Origin: Mycolicibacterium nivoides
Lineage (GTDB): Bacteria; Actinomycetota; Actinomycetes; Mycobacteriales; Mycobacteriaceae
NCBI RefSeq assembly: GCF_003855255.1
Contig: NZ_CP034072.1
Location: forward strand, 4,707,208 to 4,771,207
Direction of reading: 5' to 3'
Length of the DNA: 64,000 nucleotides
Shown here: positions 50,458 to 58,438 of the stretch, one piece after another
Layout: every line of letters starts with the position of its first letter
How positions within the stretch are numbered: the stretch's first letter is position 1
Translations under genes and position numbers: made by a program
Notes under the pieces: model-generated
Told to the model about the DNA's origin: nothing
Database searches by the model: none
The model's input: only the letters and a program-made list of their open reading frames with translations

Positions 50458-51129
50458 ACACGTACGCCCAATTCACGAACGCGACGGACAGAATCGTCGT
50501 CGCGGTCGCGGGACACGCTGTCGCGGGAAGAACGCAAGGCAGCCACCCGGCGCGCGATCATCACCGCGGCGCTGACCCTGCTGGAAGACCGCAGCTTCAG
50601 CGCGCTGTCCCTGCGGGAGGTCACCCGAGAGGCCGGCATCGTGCCCGCCGCGTTCTACCGGCACTTCGACTCGATGGATGCGCTCGGCCTGGTCCTCATC
50701 GATGAGTCGTTCCGATCACTGCGCGACATGCTGCGCGGTGCGCGCGCCGGCAAGCTCGACCCGCATCACGTCATCGAATCCTCGGCCGAGATCCTGATCG
50801 GCAGTTTCAACGACCGGCGCGAGTACTGGCGGTTCATCGCCCGCGAACGTTCCAGCGGTGTGTCGGTGCTGCGCTACGCGATTCGCACCGAGATCCGGTT
50901 GATCACGTCCGAGCTGGCGATCGACCTGGCCCGCTTCCCCGCCCTCAAGGAGTGGAGCAGCGAAGATCTCAACATCCTGGCCAACCTGTTCGTCAACTCG
51001 ATGATCTCGATAGCCGAGAGCCTCGAAGATGCAGGGGATGCGGCGGCGGTCGAGGCCATCCACCGCACCGCGGTCAAACAACTACGGATGATCGCCGTTG
51101 GCGTCAACGGGTGGCACAGCACGGGCTAG
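50452..51129 (+). CDS. FabR/DesT-like TetR family regulator of unsaturated fatty acid synthesis
   Basis: 225 residues. A basic N-terminal tail leads to LSREERKAATRRAIITAALT and the HTH SLREVTREAGIVPAAFYRHF, which is nearly the consensus of E. coli FabR and Pseudomonas DesT, regulators of unsaturated fatty acid genes sensing acyl-CoA. Its gene is divergent from the desaturase operon, as desT is from desCB, so it probably responds to the saturated/unsaturated acyl-CoA ratio. The GTG start at 50452 lies within a palindrome. Confidence 0.87.
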   Translation: MNTRTPNSRTRRTESSSRSRDTLSREERKAATRRAIITAALTLLEDRSFSALSLREVTREAGIVPAAFYRHFDSMDALGLVLIDESFRSLRDMLRGARAGKLDPHHVIESSAEILIGSFNDRREYWRFIARERSSGVSVLRYAIRTEIRLITSELAIDLARFPALKEWSSEDLNILANLFVNSMISIAESLEDAGDAAAVEAIHRTAVKQLRMIAVGVNGWHSTG

Positions 51130-51138
51130 GGTCCGCTC

Positions 51139-51936
51139 ATGCCCCCTGCACAGCCACTCGATCTTGCCTACCCGCGGCCCGAAATCGCCGTCATCACGCT
51201 CAATCGTCCCGAGAAACTCAACGCGCTGTCGTATGAACTGGTCGAGGCCCTGCACGCCACCCTGGACGCGATCGCGGCGAACAACGAGTGCCGCGTCGTG
51301 GTGCTCACCGGCGCCGGTCGCGGCTTCTGCTCGGGGCTGGATCTGAGCGATCCCAATCCGCCCGAGGCCGGCGGCGGCACCGAGTTTCCTCGTTCGGGCA
51401 TGCGGTGGCAGGAACGCATCGCGAACCTGACGGTCAGACTGCACCGGCTGCGCCAACCGGTGATCGCCGCGGTCAACGGCGCGGCATACGGTGGCGGCTT
51501 CGCCCTGGCGGCGGCCAGCGACATCCGCATCGCCGGACCGTCGGCGAAGTTCTGCACGCAGTTCATCAAGCTGGGCATCGGCGGCTGTGACATCGGGGTG
51601 AGCTACACCCTGCCCCGGATCATCGGGGCGGGCCCGGCGTTCGACCTGATCCTCACCGCGCGTGCGGTCGAGGCGCCGGAGGCACTGCGGCTCGGCCTGG
51701 TCACCCGCATCGTCGACGACACCGCGAACCTGCTCGACGCGGCCCTCGAAATCGCCGAAACCCTGTGCGGTTACGGGAAATTCGGGTTGGAGTCGACCAA
51801 GCAGGTGCTCTGGGCCAACCTCGACGCCGGCTGCCTGGAAACAGCGCTGCACGTGGAGAACCGCAGTCAGGTCCTGTCCGTCGGCACTGGGAGCCTGGCC
51901 GAGGTCAGCGAGGTGTCCCGCCACCGTCGACGATGA
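51139..51936 (+). CDS. Crotonase-family protein without the catalytic glutamates
   Basis: 265 residues of the enoyl-CoA hydratase/isomerase fold. Oxyanion-hole segments GRGFCSGLDLSDP and NGAAYGGGFALAAASD are present. In the standard hydratase two Glu follow GGGC and QP; here those positions are Ala (GGGFAL) and Phe (AKFCTQFIKLG). An acidic residue in GGCDIGVSYTLPR may act instead. The overall sequence resembles mycobacterial EchA12-like proteins. It begins 9 bp after the TetR gene and is probably cotranscribed. The reaction is unassigned, perhaps isomerase or thioesterase. Confidence 0.85.
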   Translation: MPPAQPLDLAYPRPEIAVITLNRPEKLNALSYELVEALHATLDAIAANNECRVVVLTGAGRGFCSGLDLSDPNPPEAGGGTEFPRSGMRWQERIANLTVRLHRLRQPVIAAVNGAAYGGGFALAAASDIRIAGPSAKFCTQFIKLGIGGCDIGVSYTLPRIIGAGPAFDLILTARAVEAPEALRLGLVTRIVDDTANLLDAALEIAETLCGYGKFGLESTKQVLWANLDAGCLETALHVENRSQVLSVGTGSLAEVSEVSRHRRR

Positions 51937-52675
51937 CCACCTGCCCGGTCATGTAACTGCCGGCGTCCGAACACATCAGCAGGGCCGCGCCGACCATCTC
52001 GTCGGGCGTGGCCAGCCGCTTCATCAAGGTCCCGCCCTTCATGAGATCGATGGCCTCCTGCGGGTTGTTGCGCATCATGTCGGTGTCGACCGGCCCCGGG
52101 GCCATCGCGTTCACCCGGATGCCCAGCGGCGCGAACTCGGCGGCCATCGACCGAGTCACCGACATCAGCGCGGCCTTGCCCGAGGCATAGATGGACAGTG
52201 CGGGGGCGAAGTTGAACGCCCCGACCGACACCATGTTCAGTACCGACGCCTTCGGGCTGGCCTTCAGGTGTGGCAATGCGTGCTGCACCAGAAACACCGG
52301 CCCACGCAGGTTCACCTCATACGACTTCGCCCAGGCCTCCGGCGTCATCTGTCCCAACGGCTGCGCCAGCGCGTTGGCAGCGTTGTTTACCACCACGTCG
52401 ATCCCGCCGAACTCGGCGACCGTGCGCTCCACCAGTGCGCCGAGGTCGTCGATGTCGCCGCTGTGCGCCGGAACCCCGATCGCCTGTCCCCCGAGCTCAC
52501 GCAGATGCTCAGCCGCCCGCTCGCAGGCCTCGGGCTTGCGGCTGGCAACCACCACGCGGGCACCGGCCAGCGTAAAACCCTCGGCGAGAGCCAATCCGAT
52601 GCCACGGGTGCCACCGGTGACGATCACGGTCCGGTCGGTCATGTCGAACAGATGGTCAAAAGTCTCACGGTTCAC
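51905..52675 (-). CDS. Short-chain dehydrogenase/reductase
   Basis: 256-residue classical SDR. It has VTGGTRGIGLALAEGFTLAG, NNAANALAQP, Ser in NMVSVGAFN, YASGKAALM and the C-terminal YMTGQVVIVDGGGTPR. The start is GTG 52675, or possibly ATG 52642 at MTDRTVIV, because the extra 11 residues are not typical. It overlaps the end of the crotonase gene by 32 bp on the opposite strand and probably works in lipid metabolism; the substrate is unknown. Confidence 0.9.
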   Translation of the reverse strand: MNRETFDHLFDMTDRTVIVTGGTRGIGLALAEGFTLAGARVVVASRKPEACERAAEHLRELGGQAIGVPAHSGDIDDLGALVERTVAEFGGIDVVVNNAANALAQPLGQMTPEAWAKSYEVNLRGPVFLVQHALPHLKASPKASVLNMVSVGAFNFAPALSIYASGKAALMSVTRSMAAEFAPLGIRVNAMAPGPVDTDMMRNNPQEAIDLMKGGTLMKRLATPDEMVGAALLMCSDAGSYMTGQVVIVDGGGTPR

Positions 52676-52704
52676 CCCGTCAGTAGAACATCACCGCGGT
52701 CCGG

Positions 52705-53604
52705 TCACGCAAGGCTTCGGCCCACTACGCGGGCACTGACGAACTCGCGGTCCTCACCGGTGATCGGGTCGGTGAACGCCAGGCGCTGGGCCAGCAGTTG
52801 CAGCGGGTTGCCGAAATCATCGGACGCGACGTCGATCACGTTGGGGTACAAGGAGTCACCGATGATCGGCAGCCCGATCGAGGCCATGTGCACACGCAAC
52901 TGATGCGTCTGCCCGGTGCGCGGCGACAGCCGGTAGAGCCCGCTCCCCATGTCCTCGACATAGGTCTCGGCATTGGGCTCACCGGGTTCCTCGAAAGCCT
53001 GTAACCGACCGCGCTGCTTGATGATCCGGCTGCGCAGCGTGGCGGGTAACGACACCGTGGCCACTCCGTCGGCACGGGCCAGATACGTCTTGCGAACCCC
53101 ACCCTCGGCGAACAGCCGCTGGTATGGGCCCCGGACCTCGGGGCGCACGGTGAACAGCAGCACGCCCGCGGTCAGCCGGTCCAGCCGATGCGCGGGGCTC
53201 AGGTCCGGTAGGTCCAGTTCACGACGCAGACGCACGAGCGCGGTTTGCGCGACGTGGCCACCACGGGGCATGGTGGCCAGGAAGTGTGGCTTGTCGACCA
53301 CGACGATGTCGTCGTCGCGGTACAGCACCGGGATGTCGAACGGCACCTCCACCTCGTCGACCAGGTCACGGTAGAAGTAGACGTGCGCACCCGCGGGCAG
53401 TGTCGTCGTCGCATCGACCGGGGTACCGTCCGGCAGAACCACTTCTCCGGCAAGCACTTTCGCACCGATGCCGAACCGCGCCTGCAACTCGTCGTACACA
53501 TTGCCGCCCAACAGCCGCAGCCGCGCCGGGCCGAGTCCGTCACGCACCGGCAGCGGCGGCGATGACCGCCTGCGCGAAGAGCGTTGGGAACCGGGCTTTC
53601 TCAA
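52705..53604 (-). CDS. RluA-type pseudouridine synthase
   Basis: 299 residues. The catalytic Asp is in SPAHRLDRLTAGVLLF. Further motifs are VVVDKPHFLATMP, RKTYLARADG and RTGQTHQLRVHMASIGLPII. It modifies uridine in ribosomal or transfer RNA. The TTG start overlaps the glpD2 stop (TTGA), so it is coupled to it. Rv3300c is the M. tuberculosis counterpart, in the same order next to glpD2. Confidence 0.9.
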   Translation of the reverse strand: MRKPGSQRSSRRRSSPPLPVRDGLGPARLRLLGGNVYDELQARFGIGAKVLAGEVVLPDGTPVDATTTLPAGAHVYFYRDLVDEVEVPFDIPVLYRDDDIVVVDKPHFLATMPRGGHVAQTALVRLRRELDLPDLSPAHRLDRLTAGVLLFTVRPEVRGPYQRLFAEGGVRKTYLARADGVATVSLPATLRSRIIKQRGRLQAFEEPGEPNAETYVEDMGSGLYRLSPRTGQTHQLRVHMASIGLPIIGDSLYPNVIDVASDDFGNPLQLLAQRLAFTDPITGEDREFVSARVVGRSLA

Positions 53605-55358
53605 TTCAACGGCACAGGCTCAAGGATCTCGGCGCGGGCCTCGGGCGCGGCCTGGCGCAGGGCATCGGCGGATTCATCGTCGGGCTGGGTCTGCGAAAGC
53701 ACCTCGGCCTCCACCCGGGCGATGTAGGTGGCGACCTCGCGGTCGACGTCTTCGGCCGTCCAACCCAGCACGGGCGCAACCACTTCGGCGACCTCCCGGG
53801 CGCAATCGACGCCGCGGTGCGGGTACTCGATCGCGATCCGCATCCGGCGAGCCAGGATGTCCTCCAAATGCAGTGCCCCTTCGGCCGCGGCGGCATAGTA
53901 GGCCTCGACCTTGAGGTACACCGGGGCATCGGTGATGGGTTCAAGAAGGTCCGGCTTGGCCCCGGTCTCATCGCTGGCCATCTTGAGCACCTCGCCGATC
54001 AGCGAGCCGTAACGGTCCAGCAGGTGCCGGACGCGGTACGGGTGCAGCCCGTAGTGCTTCCCGACGAACTCGGTCTGGTTGATCAACGCGAAGTACCCGT
54101 CGGCCCCCATCAGCGGGACCTTCTCGGTGATCGACGGCGCCACCCGGGCCGGGATGTACTCCGCGGCAGCATCGATCGCGTCGGCCGCCATCACCCGGTA
54201 AGTGGTGTACTTCCCGCCCGCGATGGCCACCAGCCCCGGCGAGGGCACCGCGACGGCGTGCTCACGCGAGAGCTTGGAGGTTTCCTCACTCTCACCGGCC
54301 AGCAGCGGACGCAACCCGGCGTAGACGCCGTCGATGTCGTCATGGGTCAGCGGGGTGGCCAGCACGGTGTTGACATGCCCCAGGATGTAGTCGATGTCGG
54401 CCTTGGTCGCGGCGGGATGCGCCAGGTCGAGATTCCAGTCCGTGTCGGTGGTGCCGATGATCCAGTGCGTACCCCACGGGATCACGAACAGCACCGATTT
54501 CTCGGTGCGCAGGATGATCGCCACCTCGCTGACGACACGGTCGCGCGGCACCACGATGTGCACGCCCTTGGAGGCACGCACCCGGAACCGGCCGCGCTCC
54601 TTGGACAGGGCCTGGATCTCGTCGGTCCACACCCCGGTGGCGTTGACCACGACATGGCCGCGCACTTCGGTGATGGCGCCGTCCTCGGAATCACGCAGCG
54701 TCACGCCCACGACGCGATCACCCTCGCGCAACAACGCCACCACCTGGCTCGACGAGCGCACCACGGCCCCGTAGTGGGCGGCGGTGCGTGCCACGGTCAT
54801 GGTGTGCCGGGCGTCGTCGACGACGGTGTCGTAGTAACGGATCCCACCGATGAGCGAGCTGCGCTTGAGCCCCGGAGCCAACCGAAGCGCCCCAGATTTG
54901 GTCAGATGTTTTTGCGCGGGAACGGATTTCGCGCCGCCGAGCTGGTCGTAGAGGAAGATTCCGGCCGCCACATAGGGCCGCTCCCACCACCGGTTGGTCA
55001 ACGGGAACAGGAACGGCAGCGGTTTGACCAGGTGCGGCGCGAGCGTGGTCAGGCTCAGTTCACGCTCGTACAGGGCCTCACGCACCAGCCCGAACTCCAA
55101 CTGCTCGAGGTAGCGCAGGCCGCCGTGGAACATCTTGGAGCTGCGGCTTGAGGTGCCGGACGCGAAGTCACGGGCCTCGACCAGGGCGACCTTGAGGCCG
55201 CGCGTCGCCGCGTCGAGCGCAGCGCCGGCGCCCACGACACCGCCGCCGATCACCACCACGTCGAATTGTTCACTGCCGAGTCGTTGCCAGGCTTGCGCCC
55301 TTTGCTGCGGTCCGAGGAAGGTTTGCCCGTCGCCCGGTGCTGAGATCGGGTCAGTCAC
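53601..55358 (-). CDS. glpD2: Glycerol-3-phosphate dehydrogenase
   Basis: 585-residue FAD enzyme that oxidises glycerol-3-phosphate to dihydroxyacetone phosphate and passes electrons to the quinone pool. The FAD-binding motif is VVVIGGGVVGAGAALDAATR, followed by RDFASGTSSRSSKMFHGGLR, typical of the GlpD family, and INQTEFVGKHYGLHPYRV near the C-terminal domain. It matches GlpD2 (Rv3302c). The RluA gene is coupled downstream and lpdA lies 42 bp upstream, keeping the M. tuberculosis order except that phoY1 is missing. Confidence 0.94.
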   Translation of the reverse strand: MTDPISAPGDGQTFLGPQQRAQAWQRLGSEQFDVVVIGGGVVGAGAALDAATRGLKVALVEARDFASGTSSRSSKMFHGGLRYLEQLEFGLVREALYERELSLTTLAPHLVKPLPFLFPLTNRWWERPYVAAGIFLYDQLGGAKSVPAQKHLTKSGALRLAPGLKRSSLIGGIRYYDTVVDDARHTMTVARTAAHYGAVVRSSSQVVALLREGDRVVGVTLRDSEDGAITEVRGHVVVNATGVWTDEIQALSKERGRFRVRASKGVHIVVPRDRVVSEVAIILRTEKSVLFVIPWGTHWIIGTTDTDWNLDLAHPAATKADIDYILGHVNTVLATPLTHDDIDGVYAGLRPLLAGESEETSKLSREHAVAVPSPGLVAIAGGKYTTYRVMAADAIDAAAEYIPARVAPSITEKVPLMGADGYFALINQTEFVGKHYGLHPYRVRHLLDRYGSLIGEVLKMASDETGAKPDLLEPITDAPVYLKVEAYYAAAAEGALHLEDILARRMRIAIEYPHRGVDCAREVAEVVAPVLGWTAEDVDREVATYIARVEAEVLSQTQPDDESADALRQAAPEARAEILEPVPLN

Positions 55359-55400
55359 GATCCCCAGGCTACGTGGACGACGTGGGATCCGCCCGATTCT

Positions 55401-56816
55401 CTAGTCCAGGTCGTCGTGTTTCATCAATTGGCGCGCCGCCTCGGTGATCGAACCGGACAACGACGGGTACACCGAGAACGTCTGGGCCAGCTCGTCGACC
55501 GGGATGCCGTTCTGCACGGCCAACGCGATCGGCAGGATGAGTTCGGAGGCGATCGGCGCCACCACCACACCGCCGATCACCACACCGGTGGCCGGACGAC
55601 AGAAGATCTTGACGAAGCCCCGGCGCAGGCTGGACATCTTGGCCCGGGCGTTGGTGTTGAGCGGCAGGGTCAGGGTGCGGGCCGGCACGGACCCGTCGTC
55701 GATCGCCGCTTGCGGAACTCCCACCGCGGCGATCTCGGGGCGGGTGAACACCGCCGCGGCGACGGTTCGCAGCCGGATCGGGGCCACTGCCTCGCCCAGG
55801 GCGTGATACATCGCGATGCGTCCCTGCATGGCCGCCACCGAGGCCAGCGGCAGTAGGCCGGTGCAGTCCCCCGCCGCGTAGATACCGGGCACCGAGGTCC
55901 GCGACACGCGGTCGACATTGAGGTAATTGCCCGGCCCGAGTTCGATGCCGACACGCTCAAGCCCGAGACCACTCGTGTTGGGTACCGAACCGACCGTCAT
56001 CAGCGCATGGCTGCCGTCGACGGTGCGGCCGTCGGCCATGGTGACCCGAACCCCGCTGTCGGTGCGGGTGACCGACTCGGCACGGGCGTTCTTGACGAGC
56101 GTGACACCGCGTTCGGAGAACACTTCCTCCAGCACCGCGGCAGCGTCGGAGTCCTCGTGCGGCAGGATCTGGTCGCGGCTGGCCACGACCGTCACCGTCA
56201 CCCCGAGCTCGGTGTAGGCGTTGACGAACTCGGCGCCGGTGACACCCGACCCCACCACCACGAGGTGTTCGGGAAGCGCATCGAGGTCGTAGAGCTGGCG
56301 CCAGTTGAGGATGCGCTCCCCGTCGGGCGCGGCGTTGGGCAGCACCCGCGGGCTGGCACCGGTGGAGATCAGCACCACATCGGCGGTCAGCTGGCTGACC
56401 ACGCCGTCCGGGCCGGTGACTTTGACCCGGTGCTGGGCCATGCCCGGGACGTCGTCGATCAGTTCGCCACGGCCCGCGATCAACTCGATGCCCTCGCTGC
56501 GCAACCGCTCGGCGATGTCGTCGGACTGCGCCGTGGCCAGGTTCTTCACGCGCTCGTTGATCTGCGGCAGGGAGATCTTGGACTGCTCGAAATCGAGCGA
56601 ATAGCCCAGGTTGGGAGCACGCCGAAGCTCGGTGCGCACACCTGTGGAGGCGATGAACGTCTTGGACGGCACGCAATCCCACAGCACGCACGCGCCGCCG
56701 ATACCGTCGCAGTCGACGATGGTGACGTGAGCGACCTCCGGGCCGCGGGCAGCGGCGACAAGTGCCGCCTCATAGCCGGCGGGTCCGCCGCCGATGATCA
56801 CGATGCGGGTAGCCAC
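55401..56816 (-). CDS. lpdA: LpdA-type flavoprotein disulfide reductase / NAD(P)H quinone reductase
   Basis: 471 residues with the flavoprotein disulfide reductase architecture. FAD binds at VIIGGGPAGYEAALVAAARG. The paired redox Cys are in GGACVLWDCVPSK. The NAD(P)-binding loop is VVVGSGVTGAEFVNAYTELG. The C-terminal His-Glu pair of lipoamide dehydrogenase is absent: the segment reads YPSLSGSITEAARQL. The sequence is close to M. tuberculosis LpdA (Rv3303c), a quinone reductase rather than a true Lpd. It lies upstream of glpD2 and diverges from the gamma-glutamylcyclotransferase gene. Confidence 0.93.
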   Translation of the reverse strand: MATRIVIIGGGPAGYEAALVAAARGPEVAHVTIVDCDGIGGACVLWDCVPSKTFIASTGVRTELRRAPNLGYSLDFEQSKISLPQINERVKNLATAQSDDIAERLRSEGIELIAGRGELIDDVPGMAQHRVKVTGPDGVVSQLTADVVLISTGASPRVLPNAAPDGERILNWRQLYDLDALPEHLVVVGSGVTGAEFVNAYTELGVTVTVVASRDQILPHEDSDAAAVLEEVFSERGVTLVKNARAESVTRTDSGVRVTMADGRTVDGSHALMTVGSVPNTSGLGLERVGIELGPGNYLNVDRVSRTSVPGIYAAGDCTGLLPLASVAAMQGRIAMYHALGEAVAPIRLRTVAAAVFTRPEIAAVGVPQAAIDDGSVPARTLTLPLNTNARAKMSSLRRGFVKIFCRPATGVVIGGVVVAPIASELILPIALAVQNGIPVDELAQTFSVYPSLSGSITEAARQLMKHDDLD

Positions 56817-56857
56817 GGGACTAACCTAACCAACTTCGCCGATTAAGCTGTCTTACC

Positions 56858-57325
56858 GTGCCGCTGTACGCCGCGTATGGATCGAATATGCACCCGGAGC
56901 AAATGCAGGAGCGGGCTCCGCACTCGCCGATGGCGGGTACCGGGTGGCTGCATGGCTGGCGGTTGACGTTCGGCGGTGAGGACATCGGCTGGGAAGGCGC
57001 GCTGGCGACCGTCGTCGAAGACCCGCTGTCGAAGGTGTTCGTGGTGCTCTACGACATGACGCCAGCCGACGAGCAGAGCCTGGACCACTGGGAAGGTTCC
57101 GAGCTGGGGTTCCACAAGAAGATCCGTTGCCGGGTGGACCGGCTGTCGTCGGACACCACCACCGACCCGGTGCTGGCCTGGCTGTACGTGGTCGACGCCT
57201 GGGAGGGCGGTCTGCCCTCGGCCCGCTATCTCGGGGTGATGGCCGACGCCGCGGAGATCGCCGGGGCGCCGGACGAGTATGTGCACGATCTGCGCACCCG
57301 CCCCGCCCGCAACATCGGTCCGTAG
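56858..57325 (+). CDS. Gamma-glutamylcyclotransferase-like protein (Rv3304 type)
   Basis: 155 residues. The start PLYAAYGSNMHPEQM is the substrate-binding loop YGSN of the GGCT fold. The catalytic Glu is probably in DHWEGSELGFHKKIR, and the end continues YLGVMADAAEIAGAPDEYVH. It may release 5-oxoproline from gamma-glutamyl amino acids. The GTG start is 41 bp from the divergent lpdA. Its stop is followed at once by a 56-bp repeat. Confidence 0.88.
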   Translation: MPLYAAYGSNMHPEQMQERAPHSPMAGTGWLHGWRLTFGGEDIGWEGALATVVEDPLSKVFVVLYDMTPADEQSLDHWEGSELGFHKKIRCRVDRLSSDTTTDPVLAWLYVVDAWEGGLPSARYLGVMADAAEIAGAPDEYVHDLRTRPARNIGP

Positions 57326-57341
57326 CTGACTTTTGCCCCGC

Positions 57342-57397
57342 GAGCGACCGTGTCTGTACGGCGACACGCCGCGTTTTGCGTACCGAAATGGTCGCTC
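57342..57397 (+). repeat. 56-bp inverted-repeat element, left copy
   Basis: It starts GAGCGACC and ends GGTCGCTC, so the element is itself an inverted repeat. Within it GTGTC-N8-GACAC (57350-57367) can form a small hairpin. Its reverse complement recurs at 58366-58421 with 51 of 56 bases identical. It overlaps the stop codon (57396-57398) of the DUF559 gene. Confidence 0.85.
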
Positions 57398-58283
57398 ACG
57401 CGGCTTGGGCAAGGCGCAGCTGCCGACTGATACGCGCCACCATCTCGCCTTGGCGATGACGAACGTCCTCGAACACGATCGCGATGACGCTCCAGCCGGC
57501 ATCCATCAGAGCCGCGGTGCGTCGACGGTCCTTCCGCAATGCATCAGGATTGCCATGCCAGTCCACACCGTCATACTCGACAGCCAATTGCTGCTCGGGC
57601 CAGGCGAAGTCGAGGCGGCGCACCTGGCCGTTGCCGTCGACGACTTCGTACTGCAATTCCGGCACCGGGAGGCCGCCGTCGATCATGACCAGCCGGGCCT
57701 CACTTTCCATCGGCGACTCGGCACGTCCGTCGGCCAGCGCGATCAGATTGCGAACAGCGACGATGCCTCGTCGGCCGGCCTGATCAAGGGCTGCACGCCA
57801 AAGATCGGAACGGGCGCAGCTCCCGCTTCGTAACGCGGCGTCCAGTGTTGCCAGGGCGCGCGGACGGCGCAGTGTGCGGGCGACCTCGATCGCCGTCCAA
57901 CTCGCTGTCGTCACCAGCCGCTCCTGCACGATTTTGAGCGGAGCGCCGTCACGCCGGTGCACCACCAGTCCGTCGCAGGAGCGCAATCGAGATCCGATCG
58001 GTTCCAATACATGCACGTCGATCGGCTGCTCGGTGTCGAACCCGTGGATTGCCGCGGCAGTTCCCAGGCATACGGGGACCCGGGCGCCGCAGGACAGGTC
58101 CAGGCCACGCAGACGTGTCGGCAAGTCGGGCCCGCCAAGGCAATAGATGCCCTGCCACATTCGTTCCAGCACAACGCAATTCACTGCCGACTGGAGTTGA
58201 CGTCGGGATATGCGGGACAGGATCTGAGCATTGGTCGCGACGCCCCCCTGTGCCTGGAAGATCGTTTGCAGCTGCTGATCCAT
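57396..58283 (-). CDS. DUF559-type protein with N-terminal AbiEi-like domain
   Basis: 295 residues. The N-terminal part DQQLQTIFQAQGGVATNAQI and SRISRRQLQSAVNCVVLERM looks like the winged-helix domain seen in AbiEi antitoxins. The C-terminal part, PMESEARLVMIDGGLPVPEL, RRLDFAWPEQQLAVEYDGVD and WHGNPDALRKDRRRTAALMD, is a DUF559/Vsr-like nuclease fold of mycobacteria. No partner toxin is adjacent. It is framed by 56-bp inverted repeats, which suggests a mobile cassette. ATG 58283 is used; a start at 58301 is possible. Confidence 0.8.
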   Translation of the reverse strand: MDQQLQTIFQAQGGVATNAQILSRISRRQLQSAVNCVVLERMWQGIYCLGGPDLPTRLRGLDLSCGARVPVCLGTAAAIHGFDTEQPIDVHVLEPIGSRLRSCDGLVVHRRDGAPLKIVQERLVTTASWTAIEVARTLRRPRALATLDAALRSGSCARSDLWRAALDQAGRRGIVAVRNLIALADGRAESPMESEARLVMIDGGLPVPELQYEVVDGNGQVRRLDFAWPEQQLAVEYDGVDWHGNPDALRKDRRRTAALMDAGWSVIAIVFEDVRHRQGEMVARISRQLRLAQAA

Positions 58284-58365
58284 GACCACGATCGTGGGCA
58301 TTCGTCATGGCGGAGCGATAGTCAAAGTTTATGAAGCTGTGGATAAGTGGCTTCGCCACCTGCGC

Positions 58366-58421
58366 GAGCGACCGCTGCGGTACACAAAATGCGGCGTGTC
58401 GCCGTACAGACACGGTCGCTC
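58366..58421 (-). repeat. 56-bp inverted-repeat element, right copy
   Basis: Reverse complement of 57342-57397 with five differences. It stands 82 bp from the ATG of the DUF559 gene and 18 bp from the amiA1 stop. The terminal 8-bp arms GAGCGACC and GGTCGCTC are identical in both copies. Confidence 0.85.
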
Positions 58422-58438
58422 GCGGTGCAGGGAAACAG

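Noticed and set aside
53286..55151. A 621-codon plus-strand frame opposite glpD2
   Set aside because: It is the antisense shadow of glpD2. It is His/Gly/Arg-rich and without motifs.
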